DNA of 64,000 bases from Hydra vulgaris. Lineage: Eukaryota > Cnidaria > Hydrozoa > Anthoathecata > Hydridae. Positions 23,975-39,943 of this stretch are shown here, in pieces; positions within the stretch are counted from its first letter, which is position 1, and the number at the start of each line of letters is the position of its first letter. Made by a program: the position numbers and the translations under genes. The notes below the pieces were generated by a model. It was not told where the DNA came from and did no database searches. It saw nothing but the letters and a program-made list of their open reading frames with translations. Location: assembly GCF_038396675.1 (NCBI RefSeq), contig NC_088928.1:11657501-11721500 (forward strand), in the 5' to 3' direction.

Positions 23975-24759
23975 TCTAACAGTTAAATTACCTTTTAAAA
24001 ATTCAATTTTTTAAAGAGTTTTTTAAAAAAAGTTTTATTGGAAAAATGTACTTAGAAACACTAATTTATATGGCTTTGTAAATGGAATACCTTAATAAGT
24101 TGTAACGCCTTCCCATTCATTATATTTTTTTCAAGTTTGCCTTTTTTGATTTTTTTAAATACATTTTTTTTATTTACAGCTTCTTTTATTGTATTCAATA
24201 AAGCAAATGAAACCTGGGTCAATGGAATATTGTTTGATTTTCTAAAATACACTCCATTTCAAAAAGGTGATGGAAAAGAGAAGAAATTTGTGTAGATTTT
24301 ATTCAATTATTTGTAGTCGTATTCAATTATATGTAAATATATGTAATATTTAAATATACTTTTCAATAAAACAACTTTTTTCTCCTGCTTTAATAATACT
24401 ATTTTAACTAAACTAAACTAAAAAAGTTCTAAATGGTCTAAGTATAGACTATGCATACTACGTTTTGATGGTAATCTCGGTTTTTATCAACGGTTTCTGT
24501 GATTTCAAAACGTTTTTTAACAGCCGGTTTAACGTTGATAAATCAACGTTAAAAAACTGTCATTCTGAACGTTGTGTCAACGTAAATTCAACGTTATTGT
24601 AACGTTTTTTTGCGTCGAATCAACGTTGATATAACGTTTGAACCTAACGATGAATTAACGTTGAAAAAAACTTTCATTCTAAACGTTAAATTAACTTAAA
24701 TTCAACGTTAGGTTTCAACGTAAGTTCAACGTTATTTCAACGTTGTTTGCTAGCTGGGA

Positions 24760-25060
24760 AATATATTATATAAATTAATTATAGTATACATTTATTAATA
24801 TATTAATAATATATTTTATATATTAATAATATATTAATAATATATTTTATATATTAATAATATATAAAATAAATTTGGCGAAAAGACAGTTTGTCCAAGG
24901 CGGCAGATATCCAAGGGGAGCCAAAGAAAAAGAAAATAAAAAAAAAAAAAAAAAAAGTCCTTTCTCTGAAAATATAGAAAAATTTTGAGAAATAGAGGCG
25001 CCAACCTGGTTTTTCTGTCCCAGGCGGCGTAAAGGCTATCAGCACCCATGCTAGAATTAT
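24760..25060 (-). repeat. AT palindromes plus GGCGCC dispersed repeat (minus)
   Basis: After ATTAATAATATATT palindromes (to 24870), the minus strand reads GGCGCCTCTATTTC, then GATATCTGCCGCCTTGG and ACAAACTGTCTTTTCGCC, the relative of 16615-16735 in opposite orientation. Confidence 0.55.
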
Positions 25061-25064
25061 TTAG

Positions 25065-25290
25065 GCTAAAAATTTAGTCGACTAATTTAAATTAGCTAAA
25101 AAGTTAGTCGACTATTTTTAGTAAACTAAGACAGTAGTCGACTAATTTTCGTAAGACTAAATTGTTAGTCGACTAATTTTAGTAAACTAAAAAGTTAGTT
25201 GGGTAATTTTAGTTAACTAAAAAGTTAGTCGACTAATTTTAGTTAATTAAAAAGTTACTCGATTTATATAACCTCACTTGAGGTTATATA
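25065..25290 (-). repeat. GTCGAC tandem array, opposite orientation, with TATATAACCTCA palindrome
   Basis: About six copies of a 30-34 bp unit with TTAGTCGACTAA and AAAAAGTTAGT. It ends in TATATAACCTCA-CT-TGAGGTTATATA at about 25264-25290. Same unit and same neighbour as at 1808-1990. Confidence 0.75.
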
Positions 25291-25417
25291 AACAACTAGA
25301 TTAAAATTTTGGTTGCTCAACCGTGGTTTAATAGTCGCAATCTCTGCCTAAAAATCTGTTATCTAATTTAAATCGGTAATAAGCGAATATTTTCGTCTTT
25401 TTTTAAAAGTTAGTGCT

Positions 25418-25470
25418 TGAAGTGCTTGAAGGCTTAATGGTCCTGTCACAGAGCGCCATTAGGCCGTATG
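25418..25470 (-). repeat. Probable 3' half of the tRNA-derived SINE (minus)
   Basis: Minus strand GCGCTCTGTGACAGGACC then AAGCCTTCAAGCAC parallels GTGCTCTGTGACAAGACC and the GGGGCAC end of the SINE at 263-446. A short fragment. Confidence 0.4.
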
Positions 25471-25504
25471 AAAAAAATTAACAATTGTTTTTACTCAAAG
25501 TTTT

Positions 25505-25680
25505 AGGAGAAATTGCTCAGCTTTACATTAATGAAAGTTTGAACAATTCACCTCAAACTTTTCTTTACGTAAAACTGAGCAATTACTCAGCGTTTTTGGA
25601 GTAAATTCCTTATCTTTACGTAAATAAAAATTTGAGGAATTTTGCTCAAATTTTCAGCCAAAGCTGAGCAATAACTCTAA
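25505..25680. repeat. Palindromic repeat with TGCTCAGCTTTAC words
   Basis: TTGCTCAGCTTTAC, GTAAAACTGAGCAATTA, TTGCTCAAATTTTCAG and AAAGCTGAGCAATAA alternate in both orientations. Looks like a small MITE made of inverted copies; the borders are unclear. Confidence 0.45.
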
Positions 25681-26196
25681 TAACGCTTATTAAGCACATT
25701 ATTAACTAACTTTTGAAAATGCATTTCTCTTGGAGATTCACGTTGCCTTCATTACCAATATCGCTTGTAAGGCAACAATTTTTAATGAAATTTAAATAAA
25801 ATGTAGTTAATGAACGCAAAAAATAACAACAAAGTCTATAAATTTATTAAAAGTTCACTCGCCTAAATACAATAGATCCTAAAAATGTATAAAACTGTAA
25901 AACTTAAAACTTTTTTTGCATAAACGTAACTTACAAGTCCAGAGTACGGAGCCCGGGGTCCTGGAGTACCAGTTTTTGCCCGGACTCCGGAACCTCGGAA
26001 GTTGATGTTATTTTCAAGACTCCGTTTTTCAGGTTCAGCCTTGCTTTGGAGTTGGTATGGCAAATACAGATATTTTTAAAATTATTTAAAAAAATTAACC
26101 TGCAGAAAAAATAATTTATAATGTATTATTTATTTCAAACAGGTTTTGAGATAATACAACAAGGGTCGAGAAAACAGAACAAGGTTAGTTGAGATA

Positions 26197-26530
26197 CCCA
26201 GCAAGCAAGCTTACATTAGCCCAACGTTGGGCCAATGCATGGTGATACATTGGCCCAACGTTGAAACTTGATGTTGGCCAAATGCAGGTTTGATCATTGG
26301 TTAGGTATTAGCCCAACGCTGTGTACAACATTGGCATAATGATGTATACAACGTATAAACGTTATATACATCATTATGCCAATGTTGTACACAGCGTTGG
26401 GCTAATACCAACGTTGTCCCAACGTTATATACAACATTGGCCTAACGTTGTATGCAACATTGGCCCAATATCGTTTGTAACATTGGGCCAATCTTGTATA
26501 AAGCTTTAGGCAAATGTTATTATAAATTAG
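26197..26530. repeat. CCCAGCAAGC end with GCCCAACGTTGGGC iterated array
   Basis: Preceded by TA, the end CCCAGCAAGCAAGC leads into many GCCCAACGTTG and CAACATTGGCC words in both orientations. Inside is a perfect 45-bp inverted repeat (arms 26304-26348 and 26365-26409). Probable terminus of the CCCAG-type element that carries the minus-strand DUF4806 gene at 26780-27553. The other end was not found. Confidence 0.65.
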
Positions 26531-26779
26531 CTATATAATGACTTTTAACAACAAATGTTTTATATCGGCCTAACGTATTATGCAACATCGCTACATTGAA
26601 ATTTATAAAGAATTAAAAACAAAAATGTATCATACAAATATAAAAATTAATTTTTTTAATTGACATAATTTCTCCCTTATATTTACATATTGCAAACGCC
26701 AAACATAAAACAAAAACTGACACATTGAGTTTTAAATAAAAAAATTCCCTATAAAATTTATGGAGCAGTTTTGATAATG

Positions 26780-27553
26780 GCTGAGCAACTTGTAATTGAA
26801 TCATGTTTAGCTAATAATATTTGGTGCCCATGACAATCATCTTTTCTTCCACCATCTCTATCACATATCTGCATAAGCCATACTTATTTAAATTCACAGC
26901 TTCTGCAAAAAAATTAGTTGTTTGTTTAATTATGCACCAAAGAAACATAACAAATTGAAAGTAATAGTGTAATGCAAAATTGAAACTGAAAAAATAACTT
27001 TTCTAAACCAATTACTAACAGCAATATATGCAATCAACATTTTCCCTATTCCGATTTTTTTACCTCTCACTGCATAGTTTAATTATACAGCTTGGCCATT
27101 TTTAAAAACTATTCTTAGTAAATAAGATATACAATCTCCTTCGTCATTAACTTTGATTTGTCCCAAATAATTACACTGCAAAAATATACGAATTTTCAAT
27201 AATTAAAGTTACTTTTTGTTAGACTTAAATTAATATAAAATCTCATTTACAAAAAACCTTCAAAGAGCACTTTGTTTAAAGTATATAAATTGTATAAAGA
27301 TATCATACAAAATGCATAAACAAATCATAAAAAAATATTTACCATTTGCTTAAGTATTTTCTTGTCTTTAAATATTTCTTCTAGAGTACTTAAATTTCCT
27401 ACTGCTTTTAGTGGCAATGACACTCTGTTAGGCAAATCATTAATAGGGATATCTTTGTTACTCTTTTTAATTATGCTTAAAATTAAACTTGATGTGTTTT
27501 GTTGTTCACTAAGTTGCACTTCAATGCTTTCCAATCGTGCCAATATTACCTCT
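26780..27553 (-). pseudogene. DUF4806-type gene (copy C), 3' part; continues at 44459-44540
   Basis: Minus-strand exons in order: a coiled-coil segment VILARLESIEVQLSEQQ with the DUF4806 start NRVSLPLKAVGNLSTLEE (27549-27345, donor GTAAAT); a core exon after TTTTTGCAG (from about 27177) giving YLGQIKVNDEGDCISYLL with NYAVRGKKIGIGK; and a terminal exon after TTTTTGCAG (from about 26905) with QICDRDGGRKDD. The core exon has an in-frame TAA and the last exon is out of frame, so the gene is dead. The first exon is cut at 27553 by the element 27554-44454. On the far side the frame resumes as WDKSVSHKDIE (44455-44500) and joins V-ILARLESIE in frame. Neighbour: CCCAG terminus at 26197. Confidence 0.6.
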
Positions 27554-27734
27554 GGGGCATTCCACGTCAAGTGGAACCACTTTTTGGTCAAATTCAACAT
27601 CACCGACTCGGATTTTGATGAAAATTGGCTCACATGTTGGGCATATGGACAGAAGAAAAACATGTAAATTTTTTTGACTTAGGTCAAGTATTTTTTGAGA
27701 TATGACCTTTTAAAGTTTTGACCTTTTCACTTGA

Positions 27735-27960
27735 CCCAAGTAGCAAACAATATTGGCGCAATATTGGCGGAATATTGGGTATGTTGGCCAATATTGGCCA
27801 AGATATCCGATATATCGCCAATATTTCTAAACCATATTGCGCTAATATTGACATACAATATAGTTAGCCAATAATGCGCCAATATTTTTGTGTCAATATT
27901 GTTGTAATATATATTTGGCCGATAATGGCGAAAAAATATTGGAAAGTTATTATTGACTGA
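27735..27960. repeat. Left subterminal array of the 9-kb transposon
   Basis: Dense GGCGCAATATTGG, GTTGGCCAATATTGGCC, GCGCCAATATTTTTG words in both orientations. Likely transposase-binding sites by analogy with CACTA subterminal repeats (inference). Confidence 0.7.
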
Positions 27961-28354
27961 CATATTTGTACCCATGCGTATCTTTATCGAATATCAATAA
28001 TGGCATTTTAATGTCAACAAGTTTGACAAATACATAATAATTAAAAGGGCAAGTTTTACATATGATTAGCGTATGATGTAGTAGTTTATTTAGTAATTTT
28101 TAGACTTAATTAAATGGTTTTAATTTTTCATTTATTTTAAACGCATATAAAAGAAAAATCATTAACCTTTAACGGAAAGCATTAAAATACAACAGCCATG
28201 TTAACAAAGCAATTTTATTTTAATGCTTTATACAAACGTTAGAGTATAGTGTGTACCAACATCCTTTTACGTTTGCAGACATCATTATGAGTTTTTCAAT
28301 TTAAAAAAAAAAACCGATTTTAAATGGAAATTTAAGTTATATTAAATAAAGAAA

Positions 28355-28480
28355 GAGAAGTGCTTATGATTCAGTTATATGTATAACTGAATCATAAGCA
28401 CTTCTCAAACTGACATGACTTCTCAAACTGACTGACACTTCTCAAACTAACATGACAAACTGTATATACAGTTTGTCATG
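28355..28480. repeat. Two near-perfect palindromes with CTTCTCAAACTGAC spacers
   Basis: 28355-28406 is a palindrome with 25-bp arms and a 2-nt centre (GAGAAGTGCTTATGATTC...). 28451-28480 is a perfect 30-bp palindrome (CATGACAAACTGTAT...). Between them CTTCTCAAACTGACATGA-like words repeat three times. Immediately followed by (AT)n. Confidence 0.85.
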
Positions 28481-28724
<244 letters not shown>

Positions 28725-28747
28725 TTATATAGATCAATATCTTTATT

Positions 28748-31313
<2,566 letters not shown>

Positions 31314-31526
31314 GAATTAATACAAAATTATTTGTTTATTGTTTATTTGTCTTTCAGATTTTTTCTTTCTCTTACAAGCTATTTTAGAAACTTTTTTATA
31401 TAATAATTGCTTCATATAAAAACTATTATTAAAATTTTTTTTCATAAATTCTATGCTTTTCTAACTAAAAATTAAAAAGTCACTTTTATTATTAAAAAAC
31501 TTTTACAAGTTTTTTAATAATAGTTT

Positions 31527-31540
31527 TATATATATGTATA

Positions 31541-31617
<77 letters not shown>

Positions 31618-31675
31618 TATATATGTGTGTGTGTGTATGTGTGTGTGTGTGTGTGTATGTGTGTACATATATATA
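31527..31675. repeat. Compound (AT)n/(GT)n microsatellite
   Basis: TA repeats to about 31624, then GTGTGTGTATGTGTG repeats to about 31664, then TACATATATATA. Confidence 0.95.
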
Positions 31676-31679
31676 TACC

Positions 31680-33415
<1,736 letters not shown>

Positions 33416-35644
33416 ATGTTTAAACAAAAAAAAGCCAATAGATATGCAGCTCGATCAAACTTTATCAGAAGAAATGTTAAGAAGCATTTAGAAGAATTAG
33501 AAACTCCAAATAGTAGCTTGCAAATAAAATTGCAAGACTTGCAACAAAATGAAAGTTTACCTTGCTCTAGCAGCATTGAGAGTAAGCATACATAGTATAT
33601 TTGCTAATTCTTACATTAACAGTGAAAAGTTATTTTAGTATATTATATAACGATTTTTATACTTTATATATCAAATTATTTAGAATATTTGGTAGACGAC
33701 AGCGAAGTTATAGATTTTGAAATTGTTGATGATCGATGCAAAAACGAAGCTATTGGTTTCGAGGGAGATACAAATAATGTTAAATTTACTAATGGTTCTT
33801 TTTCTCAATTGAGTTCATCTGATGAGAATGATGGCAATAACTATTACCCATCTTGTTCAAGTGAAGGTGATGCAAACGAGCATAATAAAAGTTTACAGGA
33901 TTTGCTTGCAACTTGGTCTGTAAAGCATAACATAAGACATACTGCTTTATCTGATCTATTAGTAATATTAGGTCAATATCATTCCTTACCAAAAGATGCT
34001 AGAACTGTTTTAAAAACTAAGAAGCTTGCTGATATAATCCCAATGTATGATATCCACAACAATTGCGGTGAATATGTTTATTTAGGACTTGAAAAACAAT
34101 TAATAAAATTATTGGAAAGTGCAAATAAAGTAACAACTTGTGGAGACTGTTGTTTGAAACTTCAGTTTAGCATTGATGGATTGCCACTATTTAAAAGTTC
34201 TGCAAAGCAATTTTGGCCAATACTTTGTTCAGTAAATTATGATGGAACTACATATAAACCTTTTGTAGTTAGCTTGTTTTGTGGAAATAGTAAACCAATT
34301 ACAGCGGAAGTTTTTTTATCTGATTTCGTTGTGGAGGTTAAAAAACTTAAGGATCATGGATTTGTAGCAGCAGGTTCCTTTTTTACCATAGCTGTGAATG
34401 CTTTTATATGCGATGCACCTGCTCGGGCATTTGTTAAAGGTATAACAAGCCACAATGGCTATTATGGATGCGAAAGGTGTATTCAAGTTGGAGAATATGT
34501 TCAAAGAAGAGTTACATTTCCAGAATTTAATGCAGAAAAGCGAACAGATACCTCATTTATTAATCGTCAACAAAAACAGCATCATCAAAAGAATATTATA
34601 TCATCACTTCTGGAGCTTAATATTGGACATGTTTCTCAATTTCCTTTGGAATATATGCATCTTGTATGCCTTGGCGCGACTCGAAAATTGTTATTGTATT
34701 GGCTTCGTGGCTCACGAAATGTTAAAATAAGTGTAGGAAATGCTGATACTATATCTAATAAAATGATTAGCTTGGTAAATTGTATTCCTTGTGAGTTTTC
34801 CAGAAAACCACGGTCTCTTAAAGAAATAAGTCGATGGAAAGCCACTGAATTTAGACTTTTTTTATGTTATGTTGGTCCGGTTGTTTTAAGAAATCACTTA
34901 CCGTCGAATATATACCATCATTTTATGCTTTTAAATGTTGCTATTTCAATACTAGCAAATCCAGATACTTCTAATAATTATTGTAATTATGCTGAAAAAC
35001 TGTTAAAAATTTTTGTTAAGGAACTCTCAAGTTTGTATGGTGATAGTTCATTAAGTTACACTATGCATAGTCTTATTCATATATGTGATGATGTTAGGCT
35101 TTTTGGTGCTCTTGATAATTATAGTGCATTCCCATTTGAAAACATGCTTGGTTCACTGAAAAAAATGGTAAGAACTGGCCGATTTCCACTCAGACAATTG
35201 TGTCAGCGTTTATCTGAGCAAAGTTTTGCTTTTTCAGATGAACCGCCATCATTAAAACCTTCATTGTGTAAAACTCACCACCAAGGTCCAACCCTTACCT
35301 TTACAGGAATACAGTATAAACAACTTAATTTTGCTGGTTGTTTTTTTTCCACTGAGAATGCAAACAGATGCGCTTTATTAAATGATGGAAAAGTTATCGT
35401 AATTTGCAATATTATTGACTCAGAGCATGATGGAATAATTATCATTTGTCGCATTTTTAAAACGATGAAAAATTTTTACAGCTATCCATGTGAGTCATCA
35501 AAACTTAATGTTTTCAAAGTTGATCAGTTGTCAGAACAATATTCATATTTTCCGTTATCGTCAATCTTTAAAAAATGCTTATTGCTGCAGAGAAAAAATT
35601 ATTTTATAGCTTTTCCTTTTCTTCATTGTTTAAAATTTATATAA
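33416..35644 (+). CDS. TNP2/CACTA-like transposase (2 exons, 708 aa)
   Basis: Exon 33416-33581 (from ATG, donor A/GTAAGC) joins 33684-35644 (acceptor ATTATTTAG) to give 708 codons plus TAA with no interruption. N-terminus: basic and Asn/Arg-rich, then an acidic Ser-rich stretch. Core: FSIDGLPLF with Asp at about residue 220, FWPILC, then FICDAPARAFVK with Asp at about 299, a CERC zinc knuckle at about 318-321, and FPLEYMHLVCLG at about 377-387. These follow the D..D..(MH) order of TNP2 (CACTA) DDE transposases. At about 514-557, MHSLIHICDDVRLFGAL and FPFENMLGSLKKMVR resemble DUF4218, which accompanies TNP2 in plant CACTA elements. Role (family knowledge): cuts and joins element ends. Third catalytic acid not assigned. 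The family call is by motif only. Confidence 0.8.
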
Positions 35645-35659
35645 GATTTTTTTTAACAT

Positions 35660-36379
35660 TTATGTATAAAGATTTTGTTGTAATTTATTTAAAAAAATAA
35701 TAAATTATTATGCTTTAAAATGACTTAATTTATTAATTAATTTGTCTACAAATAAGTAGTTTTCATATATTTGATATATTTTTATACCCTAAGTATTTCG
35801 TACATAAACTTGATGAAATATATATAAAATACAAAAAAATGAATATAAGAACTAAGTATATATTATAATATAAATTACTATGTATTACAATATAACATAT
35901 AAATTAGTAAAAAGTAGAAAAACAGCAAATATATATTAATTATAATATCTAATTATAATATATTATATTATAATTATATATATTAGAATATATTACAATA
36001 CGATTATAATTATGTATTAATATATTATTTATAATATATCAACAAATTAATACTTATATATTATAATTAATTTGTTGATTAAAATTATGGCACTATATAT
36101 ATAGTGCCATATTTAATATATTTAATTTATATCACACTATAGTGTCATATTTAATATATTGATTCAATTTTGAGATTTTGTATTTTCCATTTTAACATTA
36201 TTAACCAACAAATTAATTATAACCAATAGTATTAGTTAATTATAACTAATATATTAGCTAATAGTATTAATTAATTATAACTAATACTAATATATTAGCT
36301 GTTGTTCTATTTTTACGAAATAAAACTATATATAGTGCCATTATTAAGTATTTTAGTTTGAATATTTCTACAAATCAAA
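35660..36379. other. AT-rich downstream region of the transposase
   Basis: TAATTATAATATAT-rich low-complexity sequence. A perfect 24-bp palindrome at 36087-36110 (ATGGCACTATAT and its complement). No gene. Confidence 0.6.
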
Positions 36380-36735
36380 TCAGTATTTTGGCAATATGGT
36401 CTGATATATTATCTGAATGTTTTTGCAATATTTGTCACGATATTGGGCCAATATATAAATATAATATTTGGTAAATATTGCTAAATGTAAACATTTTATA
36501 TTGGGCCAATATTGTTGCCAACATTGCGCCGATGTTGCTAATAATATTGGACCAATATTGTAAAATAATATTGAACCAATATTGGCATCAATATTTGGCC
36601 AATATATAAATCTAATATTGGGCAAATATTGCTAAATCTAAACATTTTATATTGGTCCAATATTGTTGCCAATATTGCGCCAACATCGCTAACAATATTG
36701 CGCCAATATTGCGCCAATATTGTTTGCTACTTGGG
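36380..36735. repeat. Right subterminal array of the 9-kb transposon
   Basis: Iterated TTGGGCCAATAT, TTGCGCCAATATTG, ATTGGACCAATATTG words ending in GTTTGCTACTTGGG. Mirror of the left array at 27735-27960. Confidence 0.75.
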
Positions 36736-36737
36736 GA

Positions 36738-37056
36738 CCTTGGTTATTTAAAACGTCATAACTTTTTTGCTATTTTTTGCTATTTTGCTATGATTTTGGT
36801 GACAAACAGAAGCTCTTGCATAGACGAACAACTTTGTGTCTATACAAAAAAGTGATAAGTTCAATAAAAAAAAAGTCATTGGTCATTTGGTCATTTGACC
36901 TTTGACCCTGGTCGATGACAAAGGTCAAAAATCATAATTTTTTACGGATTGCTTTTTTTATTGTGGATGTCCCATGAAAAAATCTTTTTGGGATTCCCAT
37001 AAACAGCTTTGGAAATAATATTAAAGTATAAGTAGGTTCTAAAAATTTAATATTTA
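36738..37056. repeat. Left long TIR of the GGGGCATTCC element (inner part)
   Basis: Reverse complement of 43967-44280, for example GACAAACAGAAGCTCTTGCA, GGTCATTTGACCTTTGACC, GGGATTCCCATAAACAGC. The outer 181 bp of this TIR lie at 27554-27734, separated by the 9-kb insertion. Confidence 0.9.
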
Positions 37057-37308
37057 TCGGACTTACAAATGCAATATTTTGAGGTCATTTTCTGTAAATA
37101 GCCTATTGGAAATATATATTAATAACTATTTCCTTTTTTTTCTTTTATTTTCTAGGTTGTAATTTAATTACTAGTACTATAAATACATACTAAGTCAGTA
37201 TTAAATTATATGAGGCTTAAAGCTATATATATTTATATTAAAATAATCAATTCATTTCCATTGAATTAGTCATCAAAAGACAACTTAGGAATTAAATTTA
37301 GATTAAAA

Positions 37309-39680
37309 ATGGCATTTCAAGCACAAGTAAAAGAGTTTTAGAAGAGACAACACTGTTGTTATGATCCTTGCCAACACCATAAGAAAAAACAATATAAAAC
37401 CTTGAGGGTAGCTACAAGTCGGCAAGTAGCTATGTATCCCTCAAAACTTATGGCTGGAGCAAAATTATGTGATACTTGCCGAAAGAGGATCACTGGCTTA
37501 CATTCTAAAATAGGATTATGTGATGATAAAAGTTCTGCAAATTGTAAAACAGAGTCAGATTCTCAAGGCAGTTCTCGATCTTAAGATATTTGTAGTGACA
37601 AATATCTTGAGATCGGGGAGATGTGGGAGATGAAAATTATCAGTGCCAGGAAGTAGAAATTTCTATTTTTAATAAATCCTTGTCGTTATTGGGTGAGTCA
37701 CCCTTGGATAAACGCAAGTTACAAACTGTTAAAAGTTATATTCCGGAGAAAAAGAAAAAGCTTAAAAAACTTGTAAAAAGGAAGTTAGACCTTTTATCTA
37801 CTAATTCAGATGCAATTGATACTTTAGAGGATGATGAATATGAAGCAACTAAAAAAAAAGTTTCCAACACATGTGCTGATGACATTGTTAAAGTGCTTCA
37901 GGATAAGTATAAATCAACACAAAGTAAGAGTGAAAAGATCATGATTTTGACAATATTTGTTGCTCAATGGAGTAATCGAAAAGTGATGAGAGAATTTAAT
38001 TGTTCGCATCGACTTGTATCTCAAGCAAAAGAAGTTTTAATAACCAAAGGTGTTTATCAACCCCTAACCAAAAAAAAGGGAAATCACTACCTGTACATGT
38101 GAAAGATATGGTAAAAGAGTTTTATTACTCTGACACTGTTAGCCGTGTAATGCCTGGAAAAAAAGATTTTCTCTCTGTTATGGAAAATGGGGAAAGAAGA
38201 CATATTCAGAAAAGATTAGTTTTAAGTAATTTGAAGGAAGTTTATAAATTGTTTTCAGAAAAGTATCCAAATATCAGAATTGGGTTTTCGAAGTTTGCAG
38301 AGCTATGTCCAAAAAAATATGTCTTTACAGGAGCAAGTGGTATGTACCATTCATCAAAATGTTAAACTCATGACAGTCAGATCACATATGGATGATTTAC
38401 AACTAGAAGATGAACTAGAAACCCCTATTAAGAACTACAAACATGCTTTGGCAAAAATCCAATGCAATCCTTCCTTGCCAGCATGTCCTCTAGGCAAGTG
38501 TAAAAATTGCCCTGGAGTTGCTATGCTAAAGGAAAGGCTGTTGCAATGCTTTGAAATTAAAGGAGTTGAAGAAATTGAGTATAAACAGTGGACTACAACA
38601 AATAGGTCCCAGCTTCGAACCTTTATACAGTCCACTGATGAATTTATTGAAAGATTTTTAGGGAATTTGAAAACACATACTAGGCATGATTTTATTGCTC
38701 AAGGGCAGGAAAAATATTTAGACTGGAAGAAAAACAATTTATCAGATGGAGAATTTCTGGTTATCGGTGATTTTTCAGAAAATTATGCATTTATTATACA
38801 AGATGCAGCACAGGATATCATTGGACAAATAATCAAGCAACTTTACATCCTTTTGTTTTTTATTATAAATATGAAGGAAATTTATGTCATGGAAGTTATG
38901 TGCTACTTTTGGAATGTAATACTCATGACACGATTGCAGTTCATCTTTTTCAAACTAATTAATTTTTTAAAAGTGAAATTTGAGGTATTAAAAATAACAT
39001 ATTTTAGTGATGGCTGTGCAGCACAATACAAAAACTGCAAGAATTTCAAAAATCTGTGCTATCACAAGGAGGATTTTGGTATTCCAACCGAATGGCATTT
39101 CTTTGCCACAAGTCATGGTAAGAGCCCTTGTGTTGGAAAAAATGTTAAACGTGAAGCAGCAAAAGCAAGCTTACAACGTCCATACCATGACCAAATAATG
39201 ACCACTTATCAACTATATACTTTTGCTAAAGAAAATATCCATGGAATTTCCTTTGAATACCTCACTGCAAATGATTGGCAAATCGAATCCACAATATTAA
39301 AGGAAAGATTTTCGAATGCTAAAACGATTCCTGGTACCCAAAATCTTCATTGCTTTAAACCATTATCCACGAATGAACTTCAAGTACAAGATTATAGTTC
39401 CAGTTCTGTGTCTAGAATTGAAAAAATTACATCATAGAATGTTTGCCAGCTCAAGTTCAGTTCAATTACTGGTTACATGGTTGTAGAGTATGATGAACAT
39501 TGGTGGATAGGTTGTGGTTTGGAAAGCAATCCAGAAAAAAGAGAAGTAACCATGAACTTTCTTCACCCTCATGGTCCAAGTCAACTTTTCTCCTTCAGAG
39601 ATCCTCCGGATATTTTTAATGTTGATTTGAATGATCGAACCCAAAACTACAACTGGTTGGTCATACTTCATTACTTCTAA
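37309..39680 (+). pseudogene. Decayed DDE-like transposase of the long-TIR element (family not named)
   Basis: N-terminal Cys-rich part CDPCQHHKKK (37355-) and LCDTCRKRIT, then SLSLLGESPLDKRKL (37680), SNRKVMREFNCSHRLVSQ (37970; helix-turn-helix-like), NPSLPACPLGKCKNC (38465), THTRHDFIAQGQEKYLDW (38670), GDFSENYAFIIQDAAQ (38765), YFSDGCAAQYKNCKNF (39000), EWHFFATSHGKSPC (39090), and a C-terminal EYDEHWWIGCG (39485) with FLHPHGPSQLFSF. Two Asp in GDFSENY and FSDG look like DDE catalytic residues. Damage: stops at 37339, 37582 and 39435; frameshifts near 37600, in the A run at 38069-38077, at about 38335, and a +/- pair at about 38812 and 38955 that hides a normal segment (GYHWTNNQATLHPFV) in another frame. 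The same kind of protein is, from memory, repeated in Hydra. Confidence 0.7.
37574..37619. repeat. Near-perfect hairpin in the transposase relic
   Basis: TCGATCTTAAGATATTTGT and ACAAATATCTTGAGATCGG around AGTG. The first in-frame stop after the Cys-rich part lies in the left arm, so it may be a small secondary insertion or duplication. Confidence 0.7.
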
Positions 39681-39856
39681 AGAGTCTGAAGGAGCAACCA
39701 AAGCACTTAACTTGCATCATCGTTAATTATTATAGCTTTTTTAATTTATATTAGCAAATATGTATTGCAATGGTAATGGCGTAAATATTATACTGCATTC
39801 AGTACTGTACTGCTATGTAGCTAAAACTGCTAAATAAAGCATTTTTGTTACTTTTC

Positions 39857-39858
<2 letters not shown>

Positions 39859-39939
<81 letters not shown>
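39859..39939. repeat. (AT)n tract, left of the hAT insertion
   Basis: About 80 bp of TA repeats ending directly at the hAT terminus. It continues at 43865. Confidence 0.97.

Positions 39940-39943
<4 letters not shown>

Larger units (their letters stand above)
19672..24295 (+). pseudogene. DUF4806-type gene (copy B), split by a LINE
   Basis: After the acceptor ATTTTACAG (ending 19671) an exon reads GSVIKDLNEVSMHLTSS and LIKSIG, then is cut by (AT)n plus a LINE (about 19745-23436). Directly after the LINE poly(A) the frame resumes as VQGIIKNCFSKCMLFNM, which fits the core of DUF4806 (compare LASVGG and MNCLFSKSLSLLY in the intact copy). A terminal exon at 24180-24295 (acceptor TTATTTACAG, stop TAG) ends in a basic tail. 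The assignment rests on pattern similarity to the intact copy at 28748-31313. Confidence 0.45.
16880..24758 (+). mobile_element. 7.9-kb CCCAG-ended element with DUF4806 remnants, LINE inside, TSD AA
   Basis: The left end CCCAGCCGGCATC is followed by ACGTT-rich iterated words (AACGTTGATTT, CAACGTTGTTCAAC) to about 17035. The right end, from about 24525, carries the same kind of array and stops with GCTAGCTGGG. AA directly flanks both ends (16878-16879 and 24759-24760). Inside are two copies of a DUF4806-type terminal exon (18452-18567 and 24180-24295), part of a DUF4806 core exon interrupted by a LINE (19850-23436), and an 8-bp-TSD MITE (23754-23974). No transposase core is recognisable, so this copy is non-autonomous. 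Compare the intact relative at 27735-36735. Confidence 0.7.

Noticed and set aside
16615..25060. One giant 8.4-kb element with GGCGCC-repeat inverted termini
   Set aside because: The GGCGCC repeats at 16615 and 24880 are only moderately similar and also occur near 12720 and 40000; the TSD AA directly at CCCAG...CTGGG shows that the real element is 16880-24758.
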